A DNA stretch of 59,666 nucleotides from Halalkalicoccus subterraneus (GTDB lineage Archaea; Halobacteriota; Halobacteria; Halobacteriales; Halalkalicoccaceae): positions 1 to 59,666 of the forward strand of contig NZ_RDQG01000023.1 in assembly GCF_003697815.1 (NCBI RefSeq), in the 5' to 3' direction. Position numbers and translations under genes: made by a program. Under the pieces are notes generated by a model. It saw nothing but the letters and a program-made list of their open reading frames with translations. It was not told the origin of the DNA and ran no database searches. Below, piece after piece: positions 7,520 through 15,234 of the stretch (positions are counted from its first letter, which is position 1; the number at the start of each line of letters is the position of its first letter).

Positions 7520-9430
7520 ATGGGTGCGACCGAGGAGAACGTCTTCGACGTCTATCGTGACCGGGTCGAGCGCCCGCTCGTCCGGTTGTTCCGTGTCTAC
7601 GGGCGACCCGAGATCCGGTGGTTCGGACTCGGAATGGCCGCGAACGTCGTCGCCCGGCTCGCGAGCCTGCTTCCCCCGCTGGTGCTAGGGATCGCCCTCG
7701 ATGCGATCTTCGTCGAGACCGAGCCCTTCTCGCTTCCCGTGGTTCCCGACGCGTGGCTCCCCGCGACGCAGTCGGGCCAGTTCTGGTTCTCGGCGGCGCT
7801 GATCTTCGGCGCCTTCCTCACGACGGCCCTTTTCACGTGGGTCTACGGGATCGCCGCAAACGTCTTCGCACATCGCGTGATGCACGCGGTTCGCACCGAC
7901 AGCTTCGAGCGGATGCAACGCCTTGACATGCCGTTTTTCGACGACAAACAGACCGGCGAGGTGATGAGCGTGCTGAACAACGACGCCTCGAATCTAGAGG
8001 TCTTCCTCGACGACGCCCTGCAGAACTCCGCGCGGCTGGGCGTGATGCTGCTCGGGATCGCCGTTATCCTGTTCTATCTCAACGCCCAGCTCGCGTTCGT
8101 CACGCTGATCGCGGTGCCGGCGATGGTACTGTTTACCCTCTGGTTCATGCGGGTCGTCGAGCCGATCTACGTCGCCCAGCGCGCCAGCGTCGGCGACCTG
8201 AACACCCGCCTGGAGAACAGTTTAGGTGGGATCCAACTCGTCAAGACGGCCACGACCGAGGAGTACGAAACCGAGCGCGTTCGGCGCGCCTCCTACGAGT
8301 ACTTCGAGCAGACGATGCGGGTAATCAAATACAACTACGTCTACCGGCCGGGCATGGAGCTGCTGGCGGGGGTCGCTTTTGGGACCACGTTCGTCGTCGG
8401 CGGGATCTGGCTCTTCTCGGGCGCGCCGGGTCCCTTCACTGGCGAACTCACGGTGGGCACGTTCGTCACGTTCCTGTTGATGACCCAGCGGTTCGTCACA
8501 CCGCTCGCGGAGGTCTCGAACATCATCGACCAGTACGAGAACGCGAAGGCCTCCAGCGAGCGCGTCTTCGGGCTGATGGACATCCCCGTTCGGATCACCG
8601 ACGCCCCCGATGCGGTCTCGCTCGACGATCCAGAGGGATGCGTCGAGTACGACCACGTCGACTTCGCCTATCCCGAGAACGCGCTCAAGGCGGCCGAGCA
8701 GGAGGCCTCGGGCGAGCGCGTTCTCCACGACATCGATTTCGAGGTCGAACCCGGAAATACCGTCGCGCTCATCGGGCCGACCGGCGCGGGCAAATCGACC
8801 CTGCTGAAACTCCTGTTGCGGCTGTACGAAGTCGACCGCGGCGAGATCCGCGTCGACGGCCACGACGTTCGCGACCTGACGCTGTCGAGCCTGCGGGGTG
8901 CGATCGGCTACGTCGGCCAGGACGCCTACCTCTTCGACGGTACCGTCGCCGAGAACGTTCAGTACGGTGACTTCGATGCGGGCGAGGAGCGGATCCGGGA
9001 ATCCGCCCGCGCAGCCGAAGCCCACGAGTTCATCCTCGATCTGCCGAAGGGCTACGACACCCGGATCGGAGAACGCGGGGTCAAACTCTCGGGAGGCCAG
9101 CAACAACGGCTCTCGATCGCGCGGACGATCCTGCAGGACCCGGAGATCCTCATTCTCGACGAGGCGACCTCCGACGTCGATACCGAGACCGAGCGGCTGA
9201 TTCAGGAGAGCCTTGACCGACTCACCGCCGAGCGCACGACGTTCGCCATCGCCCACCGGCTCTCGACGGTGAAGGGCGCCGATACGATCCTCGTGATCGA
9301 GGGTGGCCGGATCACCGAGCGGGGGACCCACGAGGAGCTTCTGGAGACGGGCGGGACCTACGCGACCCTCTGGGGTGTGCAGGCCGGCGAGGTCGAAACG
9401 GGTTCCGATTCGGGAGCCTCCGAGGACTGA
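7520..9430 (+). CDS. ABC-type exporter, fused permease and ATPase
   Basis: A 636-residue half-transporter. The N-terminal part (to about residue 340) has six predicted membrane helices of the type 1 exporter fold, including a coupling segment RMQRLDMPFFDDKQTGEVMS. The nucleotide-binding domain has Walker A GPTGAGKST (about 419-427), a Q-loop, signature LSGGQQQRLSIA (about 524), Walker B ILILDEATSDVD (about 545) and H-loop FAIAHRLST. It should act as a homodimer exporting lipid, drug or peptide; the cargo is unknown. An ATACATA at 7488-7494 is its likely TATA box. A structured repeat follows 26 bases after its stop. Confidence 0.93.
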   Translation: MGATEENVFDVYRDRVERPLVRLFRVYGRPEIRWFGLGMAANVVARLASLLPPLVLGIALDAIFVETEPFSLPVVPDAWLPATQSGQFWFSAALIFGAFLTTALFTWVYGIAANVFAHRVMHAVRTDSFERMQRLDMPFFDDKQTGEVMSVLNNDASNLEVFLDDALQNSARLGVMLLGIAVILFYLNAQLAFVTLIAVPAMVLFTLWFMRVVEPIYVAQRASVGDLNTRLENSLGGIQLVKTATTEEYETERVRRASYEYFEQTMRVIKYNYVYRPGMELLAGVAFGTTFVVGGIWLFSGAPGPFTGELTVGTFVTFLLMTQRFVTPLAEVSNIIDQYENAKASSERVFGLMDIPVRITDAPDAVSLDDPEGCVEYDHVDFAYPENALKAAEQEASGERVLHDIDFEVEPGNTVALIGPTGAGKSTLLKLLLRLYEVDRGEIRVDGHDVRDLTLSSLRGAIGYVGQDAYLFDGTVAENVQYGDFDAGEERIRESARAAEAHEFILDLPKGYDTRIGERGVKLSGGQQQRLSIARTILQDPEILILDEATSDVDTETERLIQESLDRLTAERTTFAIAHRLSTVKGADTILVIEGGRITERGTHEELLETGGTYATLWGVQAGEVETGSDSGASED

Positions 9431-9456
9431 AAAGCCGAACGGAGCAGTACGGTACG

Positions 9457-9520
9457 GTGGCCGGTCCGAGCGTGGCTGCCAGTCCGGCAGCTACGCGAGG
9501 AGGACGGGGAAAGGCTGGCG
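9457..9520 (+). repeat. Structured intergenic repeat, copy 2
   Basis: Second copy of the 64-bp element. It differs from copy 1 in only a few bases (for example CAGCTACGCG in place of CAGCCACGTG), one of which keeps the stem as a G-T pair. It lies 26 bases after the ABC exporter stop and is followed immediately by a large perfect palindrome. Confidence 0.85.
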
Positions 9521-9526
9521 TCCTCA

Positions 9527-9554
9527 GCGAGCGGTTCGGATCCGAACCGCTCGC
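9527..9554. repeat. 28-bp perfect palindrome
   Basis: Left arm GCGAGCGGTTCGGA (9527-9540) and right arm TCCGAACCGCTCGC (9541-9554) are exact reverse complements with no spacer. It lies in the 217-base gap between the converging exporter and gamma-glutamyltransferase genes, right after repeat copy 2. It could serve as a bidirectional terminator, a protein site or a mobile palindromic unit. Further hairpins (GCGACC / GGTCGC near 9577-9592) fill the rest of the gap. Confidence 0.8.
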
Positions 9555-9647
9555 AAGTTGGCCTTTCTTAGGGACCTGAAACGGGCGACCAGCGCGAGGT
9601 CGCTTCGCGTCCCGTGAGCGAAGGCCGCTAGGCCGGGCGAGGGCTTT

Positions 9648-11261
9648 CTAGAACCCGACCGCCTGCCCGTCCTTCCGTGGATCCGACCCACCGATCAGGC
9701 TTCCCTCCTCGTCGCGGTAGACGACCTGGCCGCCACCCCAGTGACCACCCTCGCCGAAGAACTCACCTTCCTCGACGACCTCGTGGCCACGCTCTCGCAA
9801 TCCCTCGACGACGGTATCGGGGAGCCGCGAGGTTTCGAGCGCGACACGAGTCCCGTCGAGCCAGCGGAATCGGGGTGCGTCGAGTGCGGCCTGCGGGTTC
9901 AGCCCGTCGACCATGTTGGCGGCGACCTGCAGGTGGCCCTGTGGCTGCATCGACCCGCCCATCACGCCCCACGAGGCGCGAAACTCGCCGTCCTCGCGGA
10001 GCATTGCGGGGATGATGGTGTGGAACGGCCGCTTTTCGGGCGCCAGCCGATTGGGGTGATCGGGATCGAGGCTGAACGAGTGCCCGCGGTTCTGCAGCGC
10101 AAAGCCGCCCACCGTGAGCCCGCTGCCGAAGCTCATGTAGATGCTGTTGATAAACGAGACGGCGTTACCCTGTGGGTCGACGACGGTGAGATAGGCCGTG
10201 TTCGCGTGTTCACTCGCCTTCGCACCGTACGTCTTCGCTTCAGGTCCGATTTCGCTCGCGCGCTCGCGTGCGTAATCCTTCGAGCGCATCGTCTCCGTGG
10301 GAACCTCGACGTGCGCGGGGTCACTCACGTGGGCGTAGCCGTCCGCGAAGGCGAGTTTGGTCGCCTCGATCAGTCGGTGGAGGCGGTTTTCGTCGGTCGG
10401 CTTGTCCTCGATCCCGAGTTCCACAGCGAGGTTGAGCGCTTCGAGCGCGACGATCCCCTGGCCGTTGGGCGGATGTTCGAGCACCTCGATCCCGCCGTAC
10501 TCCGTGCTGATCGGCTCCTCCCAGGTGCTCTCGTGGGCCTCGAGGTCCGACAGTGAGAGCGTCCCGCCGTGGTCTCCGACGACATCGACGACCTCCTCGC
10601 CCAGTTCCCCGCCGTAGAGCGCCTCGGGGCCCTCGCGGGCGATCAGACCGAGCGACTCGGCGAACGTGGGGTTGGCGAAGTGCTCGCCGGGGTCGGGCGC
10701 TCGGCCGTCCCGCAGGAAGGTTTCGGCGCTCGTATCGAACCCGGCGATTCTGTCGGCGGCATTCTCCCACTGGCGGGCGACGTACTCGGTGACCGGGATT
10801 CCGGAGTCGGCGTACTCGATCGCGGGCTCTAAGAGATCGGCGAGGTCGACGGTACCGTAGGTATCAAGTAGCGTCGACCAGCCGTCGAGCGCGCCCGGTA
10901 CCGTGACGGGCAGCCCTCCCGCGGTGGGCATGGCCGGCTCGCCGTTTTCCTCGGTGTCGGTTCGCTCGCGGTAGTCCTCGAGATCGGCGTCGGCGGGCGC
11001 CCGACCGCTCCCGTTGAGCGCGCGGTATTCGCCGTCGAACTGAGTGAGCGCGAACATGTCGCCGCCGATCCCGGTCATGTGGGGTTCGACGACGTTCAGT
11101 ACGGCGGCGGTCGCGACCGCGGCGTCGGCGGCGTTTCCGCCCTCTTCGAGGGTTTTCACGCCCGTTCGTGCCGCCAGTGGATGGCTCGTCGCGACCATAC
11201 CGTTTGGGGCCATGACCGCCGAGCGCCGGCCGGCGAACTCCCAGGGATACTCGAACTCCAT
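9648..11261 (-). CDS. ggt: Gamma-glutamyltransferase family protein
   Basis: A 537-residue Ntn-hydrolase. The autoprocessing and nucleophile threonine lies in HANTAYLTVVDPQG (about residue 352), followed by the usual SFINSIYMSFGSG segment. The upstream large-subunit part carries MAPNGMVATSHPLA and GGNAADAAVATA. The family transfers or hydrolyses gamma-glutamyl groups of glutathione-like thiols; haloarchaea use gamma-glutamylcysteine, so that is a plausible substrate. I start at 11261 (MEFEYPWEF). The longer reading to 11366 translates part of repeat copy 3 and is unlikely. No clear signal peptide is seen from this start. Confidence 0.88.
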   Translation of the reverse strand: MEFEYPWEFAGRRSAVMAPNGMVATSHPLAARTGVKTLEEGGNAADAAVATAAVLNVVEPHMTGIGGDMFALTQFDGEYRALNGSGRAPADADLEDYRERTDTEENGEPAMPTAGGLPVTVPGALDGWSTLLDTYGTVDLADLLEPAIEYADSGIPVTEYVARQWENAADRIAGFDTSAETFLRDGRAPDPGEHFANPTFAESLGLIAREGPEALYGGELGEEVVDVVGDHGGTLSLSDLEAHESTWEEPISTEYGGIEVLEHPPNGQGIVALEALNLAVELGIEDKPTDENRLHRLIEATKLAFADGYAHVSDPAHVEVPTETMRSKDYARERASEIGPEAKTYGAKASEHANTAYLTVVDPQGNAVSFINSIYMSFGSGLTVGGFALQNRGHSFSLDPDHPNRLAPEKRPFHTIIPAMLREDGEFRASWGVMGGSMQPQGHLQVAANMVDGLNPQAALDAPRFRWLDGTRVALETSRLPDTVVEGLRERGHEVVEEGEFFGEGGHWGGGQVVYRDEEGSLIGGSDPRKDGQAVGF

Positions 11262-11328
11262 GCCGGGCGTCCGTACCGGGGGGTATTCAATGGTGAAGAA
11301 GGGGCAAAGGGAGGCTACGGGCGATGCG

Positions 11329-11390
11329 GTGGCCGATCCGAGCGTGGCTACCAGTCCGGCAGCCACGCGAAAAGGGCGGGAAGGGCAAGC
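11329..11390 (+). repeat. Structured intergenic repeat, copy 3
   Basis: Third, more diverged copy: GTGGCCGATCCGAGCGTGGC, then CAGTCCGGCAGCCACGCG and a purine-rich tail. One stem position is now A opposite C. It lies in the gap between the minus-strand ggt start and the glutamate dehydrogenase stop, so relative to these genes it is read from the opposite strand. Confidence 0.78.
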
Positions 11391-11429
11391 TCCCTAAGCG
11401 GTCCTGGCCGGAAACGAAAAGGGCGAAAT

Positions 11430-11445
11430 ACGCCTGTACAGGCGT
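11430..11445. terminator. 16-bp palindrome after glutamate dehydrogenase
   Basis: ACGCCTGTACAGGCGT is a perfect palindrome, 18 bases beyond the stop of the minus-strand glutamate dehydrogenase gene. It may act as terminator or transcript end for that gene. As at copy 2, a palindrome lies shortly after the repeat. Confidence 0.45.
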
Positions 11446-11462
11446 GCTAAGGACTTTCGCGT

Positions 11463-12719
11463 TTAGGGGAACGTGCCGCCTTCCTCGAACGCGTTCACGA
11501 CCCGCCCGATCGCGACGACGTAGGCCGCGGTCCGGAAGTTCGGCACGTCGTGTTCCTCGTACGCCTCGACGAGGTCCTCGAAGGCGGTGACGATCACGGC
11601 CTCCAGTTCGTCGTTCACCCGCTCTTCGTCCCAGTAGAAGCGCTGGCGGTTCTGGACCCACTCGAAGTAGCTCACGGTCACCCCGCCGGCGTTCGTGAGG
11701 ATGTCTGGAAAGACGGTCACCTCGCGGTCGGTCAGCACGTCGTCGGCGTCGGGCGTCAGGGGGCCGTTGGCGGCCTCGACGATCACGTCGGCCTCGACCT
11801 CGCGGGCGAGCTCCTCGTCGATGGCGTTCTCGAGGGCCGCGGGCACGAGCAGGTCGACGTCGAGCGTCAGCAGCTCCTCGCCGGAGAACTCCTCGTCGGC
11901 ACCCTCGTAATCGACGACGCTGCCGGTCTCGTCCTTGTGATCGCGCACGGCCTGCGTATCGAGGCCGGATTCGCCATAGATCGCCCCCGAGGAGTCCGAG
12001 ACCGCGACGACCGTCGCGCCCTGCTCCTCCAGCAGATTCGCGGCGATCCAGCCGGCGTTGCCGTAGCCCTGAACGGCGACGGTGGCGTCCGCGATATCGC
12101 GGCCGAGGTAGGAAAAGGCCTCCCGGGCGGTGAGCATGGTCGAGCGACCCGTCGCCTCGACGCGCCCCTCGCTGCCACCGCTCTCGATCGCCTTGCCGGT
12201 GACGACGCCCGGCGCGGTGGTGTTCTCCAACGTCTCGTAGGTGTCCTTGAGCCAGTTCATCTCGCGCTGGCCGGTGTTGACGTCAGGTGCGGGAATATCG
12301 CGGTCCTCTCCGATGAGCGGGCGGAGTTCGGTCGCAAAGGCCCGTGTAATCCGTTCGAGCTCGGCCTCGGAGTACTCCGTGGGATCGATGACGATCCCGC
12401 CCTTCCCGCCGCCGTAGGGAATACCGACGATCGCACACTTATACACCATCCAGCCCGACAGCGCCTTTACCTCGTCACGGGAGACGTTCGGATGATAGCG
12501 GATTCCTCCCTTGTACGGCCCGCGATCCCCGTTGAACTGCGATCGAAAACCCCGAAATCGCCCCAGTGAACCGTCGTCGAGTTCGACCGAGAGGTTCGTC
12601 TCGAGGACGCGTTGGGGGTGTTTCAACCGATCGAGGACACCCTTATCGACGTCGAGATACGCGGCGGCGTCGTCGACCTGCTCCTGTAAACTCTCGAAAG
12701 GGTTGACTTCCTCGGCCAT
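11463..12719 (-). CDS. gdhB: Glutamate dehydrogenase
   Basis: A 418-residue hexameric-type Glu/Leu/Phe/Val dehydrogenase that interconverts glutamate and 2-oxoglutarate plus ammonia. Substrate-binding and catalytic lysines are visible: K70 in [12 protein letters not shown]94 in MVYKCAIVG and K106 in PYGGGKGGI. The Rossmann turn [12 protein letters not shown] is in the second half and may prefer NAD, but cofactor choice is not certain. The protein is highly acidic. A minus-strand CTTAAC at 12743-12748 is its TATA box. Haloarchaea often carry several paralogs, so the gene symbol is tentative. Confidence 0.92.
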   Translation of the reverse strand: MAEEVNPFESLQEQVDDAAAYLDVDKGVLDRLKHPQRVLETNLSVELDDGSLGRFRGFRSQFNGDRGPYKGGIRYHPNVSRDEVKALSGWMVYKCAIVGIPYGGGKGGIVIDPTEYSEAELERITRAFATELRPLIGEDRDIPAPDVNTGQREMNWLKDTYETLENTTAPGVVTGKAIESGGSEGRVEATGRSTMLTAREAFSYLGRDIADATVAVQGYGNAGWIAANLLEEQGATVVAVSDSSGAIYGESGLDTQAVRDHKDETGSVVDYEGADEEFSGEELLTLDVDLLVPAALENAIDEELAREVEADVIVEAANGPLTPDADDVLTDREVTVFPDILTNAGGVTVSYFEWVQNRQRFYWDEERVNDELEAVIVTAFEDLVEAYEEHDVPNFRTAAYVVAIGRVVNAFEEGGTFP

Positions 12720-12782
12720 TGGTTACTTTCACACCGGGTGCGATGTTAAGCGTGCCGGAACACGGGGTTATATCGTGACGGA

Positions 12783-13625
12783 TCAGGTACCGTCGGAATC
12801 GGCGAGGGCGGCCCGCTCGCGGATCCGTTCGGCCCGCGCGATCAGCGGGGCATCGATCATCTCCCCGTCGACGCGAAAGACGCCACGAGCGTCCCGGTCG
12901 GCCTGTTGTCGGGCGTCAAGCACTCGGTCCGCCCACTCGATTTCGTCCTCGTCGGGCGTGAACGCGTCGTTGATCGGTCCCACCTGAGCGGGGTGGATCG
13001 CCATCTTGCCGTCGTAGCCCAACTGGATCGCGAACCGGGTCTCATCGGCGAGCCCCTCTGTGTCCTCGATGTCGGTGTAGACGGTGTCGATCGCCTCGCA
13101 ACCGGCGGCGCTGGCGGCGATCACGACCCGCTCGCGGGCGTAGAGGACCTCCGTTCCGTCCGAGGTGCGGGTCGCGCCGATATCCGCCGAGAGGTCCTCG
13201 GCACCGAAGACGAGCGCGTCGGTGGGGCCGTGTGAGGCGATTTCGGGTGCGGCAAGCACGCCCGCCGCGTTCTCGATCAGCGCGAGGACGGGAAGCGAGT
13301 CACCGTACTCACGGACGGCCTCGTCGAGCGCCGCCAGGTCGTTCGTCCCGGTTACTTTCGGTACCATCAGACAGTCAGGCCGGACGTGTTCGAACATCGC
13401 GAGGTCGTCCTCGAACTCGGGATTGACCCGGACGCAGACCTCGCAGTCGGGATCGAACGCCGACTCCGCGAGGATCTCGGCGACCGCCTCGCGGGCCTCG
13501 GTCTTTCGTTCGGGGGCGACGGCGTCCTCGAGGTCGAAGACGATCACGTCCGCGCCCGAACCGGGCGCTTTGCGGAGCATCTCGGGGCGATCGCCGGGTG
13601 TGAACATGACGCTTCGACGGACCAT
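12783..13625 (-). CDS. HpcH/HpaI-family CoA-ester lyase (CitE-like)
   Basis: A 280-residue TIM-barrel lyase of the CitE type. It keeps the substrate and metal residues: FDLEDAVAP (D31, E33, D34), R67 in CVRVNPEF, E118 in ALIENAAGV and the acid pair in GAEDLSADIG (E143, D144). Relatives cleave malyl-, methylmalyl-, citramalyl- or (R)-HMG-CoA. In haloarchaea one paralog works in the methylaspartate cycle. The neighbourhood with a MaoC hydratase and a carboxyltransferase also fits leucine or itaconate breakdown. The start at 13625 is backed by a minus-strand TACATA at 13648-13653. Confidence 0.85.
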   Translation of the reverse strand: MVRRSVMFTPGDRPEMLRKAPGSGADVIVFDLEDAVAPERKTEAREAVAEILAESAFDPDCEVCVRVNPEFEDDLAMFEHVRPDCLMVPKVTGTNDLAALDEAVREYGDSLPVLALIENAAGVLAAPEIASHGPTDALVFGAEDLSADIGATRTSDGTEVLYARERVVIAASAAGCEAIDTVYTDIEDTEGLADETRFAIQLGYDGKMAIHPAQVGPINDAFTPDEDEIEWADRVLDARQQADRDARGVFRVDGEMIDAPLIARAERIRERAALADSDGT

Positions 13626-13706
13626 GGGGGACGTTCGGTCGCCTTCCGTATGTACCCCGACGAAGGAGAAGGAGACGTTTATGTCGTTGGCGGGCCGACA
13701 TCTATC

Positions 13707-14261
13707 GTGGACAGTTCGACTATCGGCGTCGCGCTCCTTCAGGGGGGAGGGCTCGATTGGGTCCGGACCCTGGTCGAGACGGCGACCGGATGGCCCGGCG
13801 TCGGTATCGTGTTCGTTTACTCCTTTCTGATCGCGTTCGCGTTGCCGGGCCCGAGCGAGATCGTCCTGGCGGCGCCGCTCGATATCACCCCGTCGCGGGT
13901 GATGACGCTCGCCGTGATCATCCTAACCAGTGCGACCGGAAAGGCCATCGGGAGCGTGTTCGCGTTCCACATCGGACAGGAGGCCAAACAGGCGGGTCCG
14001 ATCGTCCGCTGGCTCGAACGCTCCCGGTTCGACATCGTCGCGTGGTCCGAGAAACAAACGGTCGAGATCGCCCAGAAGTACGGCTACGTGGGGTTGGCGC
14101 TCGCGCTGTGTGTCCCGTTTTTCCCCGATACGATCTCGCTGTACGCCTTCGCCGTTTTAGAGGGGAACTACTGGCGGTTCGCGGTGGCGACGTTCGTCGG
14201 AAGCCTCGGACGGCTGCTCGTGACGCTCGGCCTCGTCGGCGGGTTGACGAGCGTGATATAG
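13707..14261 (+). CDS. VTT/DedA-like (YqaA-type) membrane protein
   Basis: A 184-residue membrane protein with about four helices. It has the family features PGPSEIVLAAP near residue 48 (the re-entrant loop), a GKAIGSVFAFHIGQ helix, and FFPDTISLYAF. VTT/SNARE-associated proteins move or flip lipids or support envelope integrity; its exact job here is unknown. I take the GTG at 13707 as start: GTTTATG at 13677-13683 is a TATA box at the leaderless distance, and the upstream codons overlap the antisense CitE gene. It lies between the CitE-like and MaoC genes. Confidence 0.78.
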   Translation: MDSSTIGVALLQGGGLDWVRTLVETATGWPGVGIVFVYSFLIAFALPGPSEIVLAAPLDITPSRVMTLAVIILTSATGKAIGSVFAFHIGQEAKQAGPIVRWLERSRFDIVAWSEKQTVEIAQKYGYVGLALALCVPFFPDTISLYAFAVLEGNYWRFAVATFVGSLGRLLVTLGLVGGLTSVI

Positions 14262-14315
14262 TACGGACGAGCCGCGAACGCCAGCGTTTTCGGGGTTCGT
14301 ACCGATCCCGAACGC

Positions 14316-14765
14316 ATGTCCGGTCTGTACTACGAGGACGTTACGGTGGGCGAGACGATCGAACACGAGAAGCGTCGCACGGTGAGCGAGGCGGACAACC
14401 AGCGCTTCTGTGATATGACGATGAACCAGCAGCCCCTCCACCTCGATTCGGCGTTCGCCGCCGAGAGTCAGTTCGGCGAGCGCATCGTCAACGGGTTGTA
14501 TACGATGAGCCTCGCCGTCGGGCTCTCGATCCCCGAGACGACCGACGGAACGATCGTCGCGAACCTCTCATACGACGACGTTTCACACCCTGCACCGGTG
14601 TTTCACGGCGATACGATCCACGCGCGCTCGACCGTGACCGAGAAACGCGAAACCAGTGACGGGGAGCGTGGCGTTGTCACCATGCGCGTCGAGGCGTTCA
14701 ACCAGGACGACGACCTGGTCTGTGAGTTCGAGCGGACCGTCCTCTCGCTGAAGCGGGAGCACTAG
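14316..14765 (+). CDS. MaoC-family acyl-CoA hydratase
   Basis: A 149-residue single hotdog domain. The hydratase motif region reads MTMNQQPLHLDSAFA (about residues 34-48) where classical (R)-hydratases have GDxNPLH; the catalytic His remains but the Asp position is Asn. The wider hydratase/dehydratase fold (GLYTMSLAVGLSIPET, HGDTIHARSTV) is clear. CitE-linked MaoC proteins act on itaconyl-, mesaconyl- or similar branched CoA esters, which would fit the CitE-like lyase two genes away. The stop overlaps the stop of the convergent next gene by three to four bases. Confidence 0.82.
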   Translation: MSGLYYEDVTVGETIEHEKRRTVSEADNQRFCDMTMNQQPLHLDSAFAAESQFGERIVNGLYTMSLAVGLSIPETTDGTIVANLSYDDVSHPAPVFHGDTIHARSTVTEKRETSDGERGVVTMRVEAFNQDDDLVCEFERTVLSLKREH

Positions 14766-15094
14766 GTCGCAGCGAGAAGCAGCGCCGCGTTGATCAGCGA
14801 GGCGATGGTCCAGGGAATCGCCAGCCCGAGCGGAACGACCGCGGCGTAACTCGCCGGGAGGACGCTCCGACCGAGAAAGCCGACCCCGAGCGCGAACAGT
14901 TTGAGCGCGCCGAGCGCGACGTACCCGAACCGCTCCAATCCGAACCGAGCGATCGGGTTCCCCTCGATCAACCCCCGCTCGATCCCGTGATACGTGAGAA
15001 CGGTGTCCGCAAGCATCGACGCGAGGACGACCCCCCAGAGCGCCGTCTCGTGTTCGGCGAGCGCCTCCCAGATCCCCACCTCGTGTGTCGACAT
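14762..15094 (-). CDS. DUF5658-like small membrane protein
   Basis: A 110-residue protein with about three hydrophobic helices. The motif LADTVLTYHGIERGLIEGNP in the first part is typical of the DUF5658 type (a D..lT..g...G..EgNP pattern). Function is unknown. It ends inside the last codons of the MaoC gene, a tail-to-tail overlap (14762-14765). Confidence 0.7.
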   Translation of the reverse strand: MSTHEVGIWEALAEHETALWGVVLASMLADTVLTYHGIERGLIEGNPIARFGLERFGYVALGALKLFALGVGFLGRSVLPASYAAVVPLGLAIPWTIASLINAALLLAAT

Positions 15095-15190
15095 CCACTA
15101 CACGTGCGTGAACTGTCGGTATTGTTATCGATCGCCTAGGGACCGATGGGAGGGACCCTAAACGTCCCTTCCGATCCGGCTCGCGCCGAC

Positions 15191-15206
15191 GGGTGGTTCC
15201 CCACCC
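15191..15206. terminator. Hairpin after the carboxyltransferase gene
   Basis: GGGTGG-TTCC-CCACCC is a perfect 6-bp stem with a 4-base loop, about 29 bases past the stop of the minus-strand carboxyltransferase. The GC stem and position suit a transcript end. There is no strong T-tract. Confidence 0.4.
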
Positions 15207-15234
15207 TGGGTGACAGCGACAGATGATCGGTGGC

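Noticed and set aside
11262-11366. N-terminal extension of gamma-glutamyltransferase
   Set aside because: It translates repeat copy 3 (MAAGLVATLG...), which also occurs elsewhere as non-coding DNA; the start at 11261 is natural.
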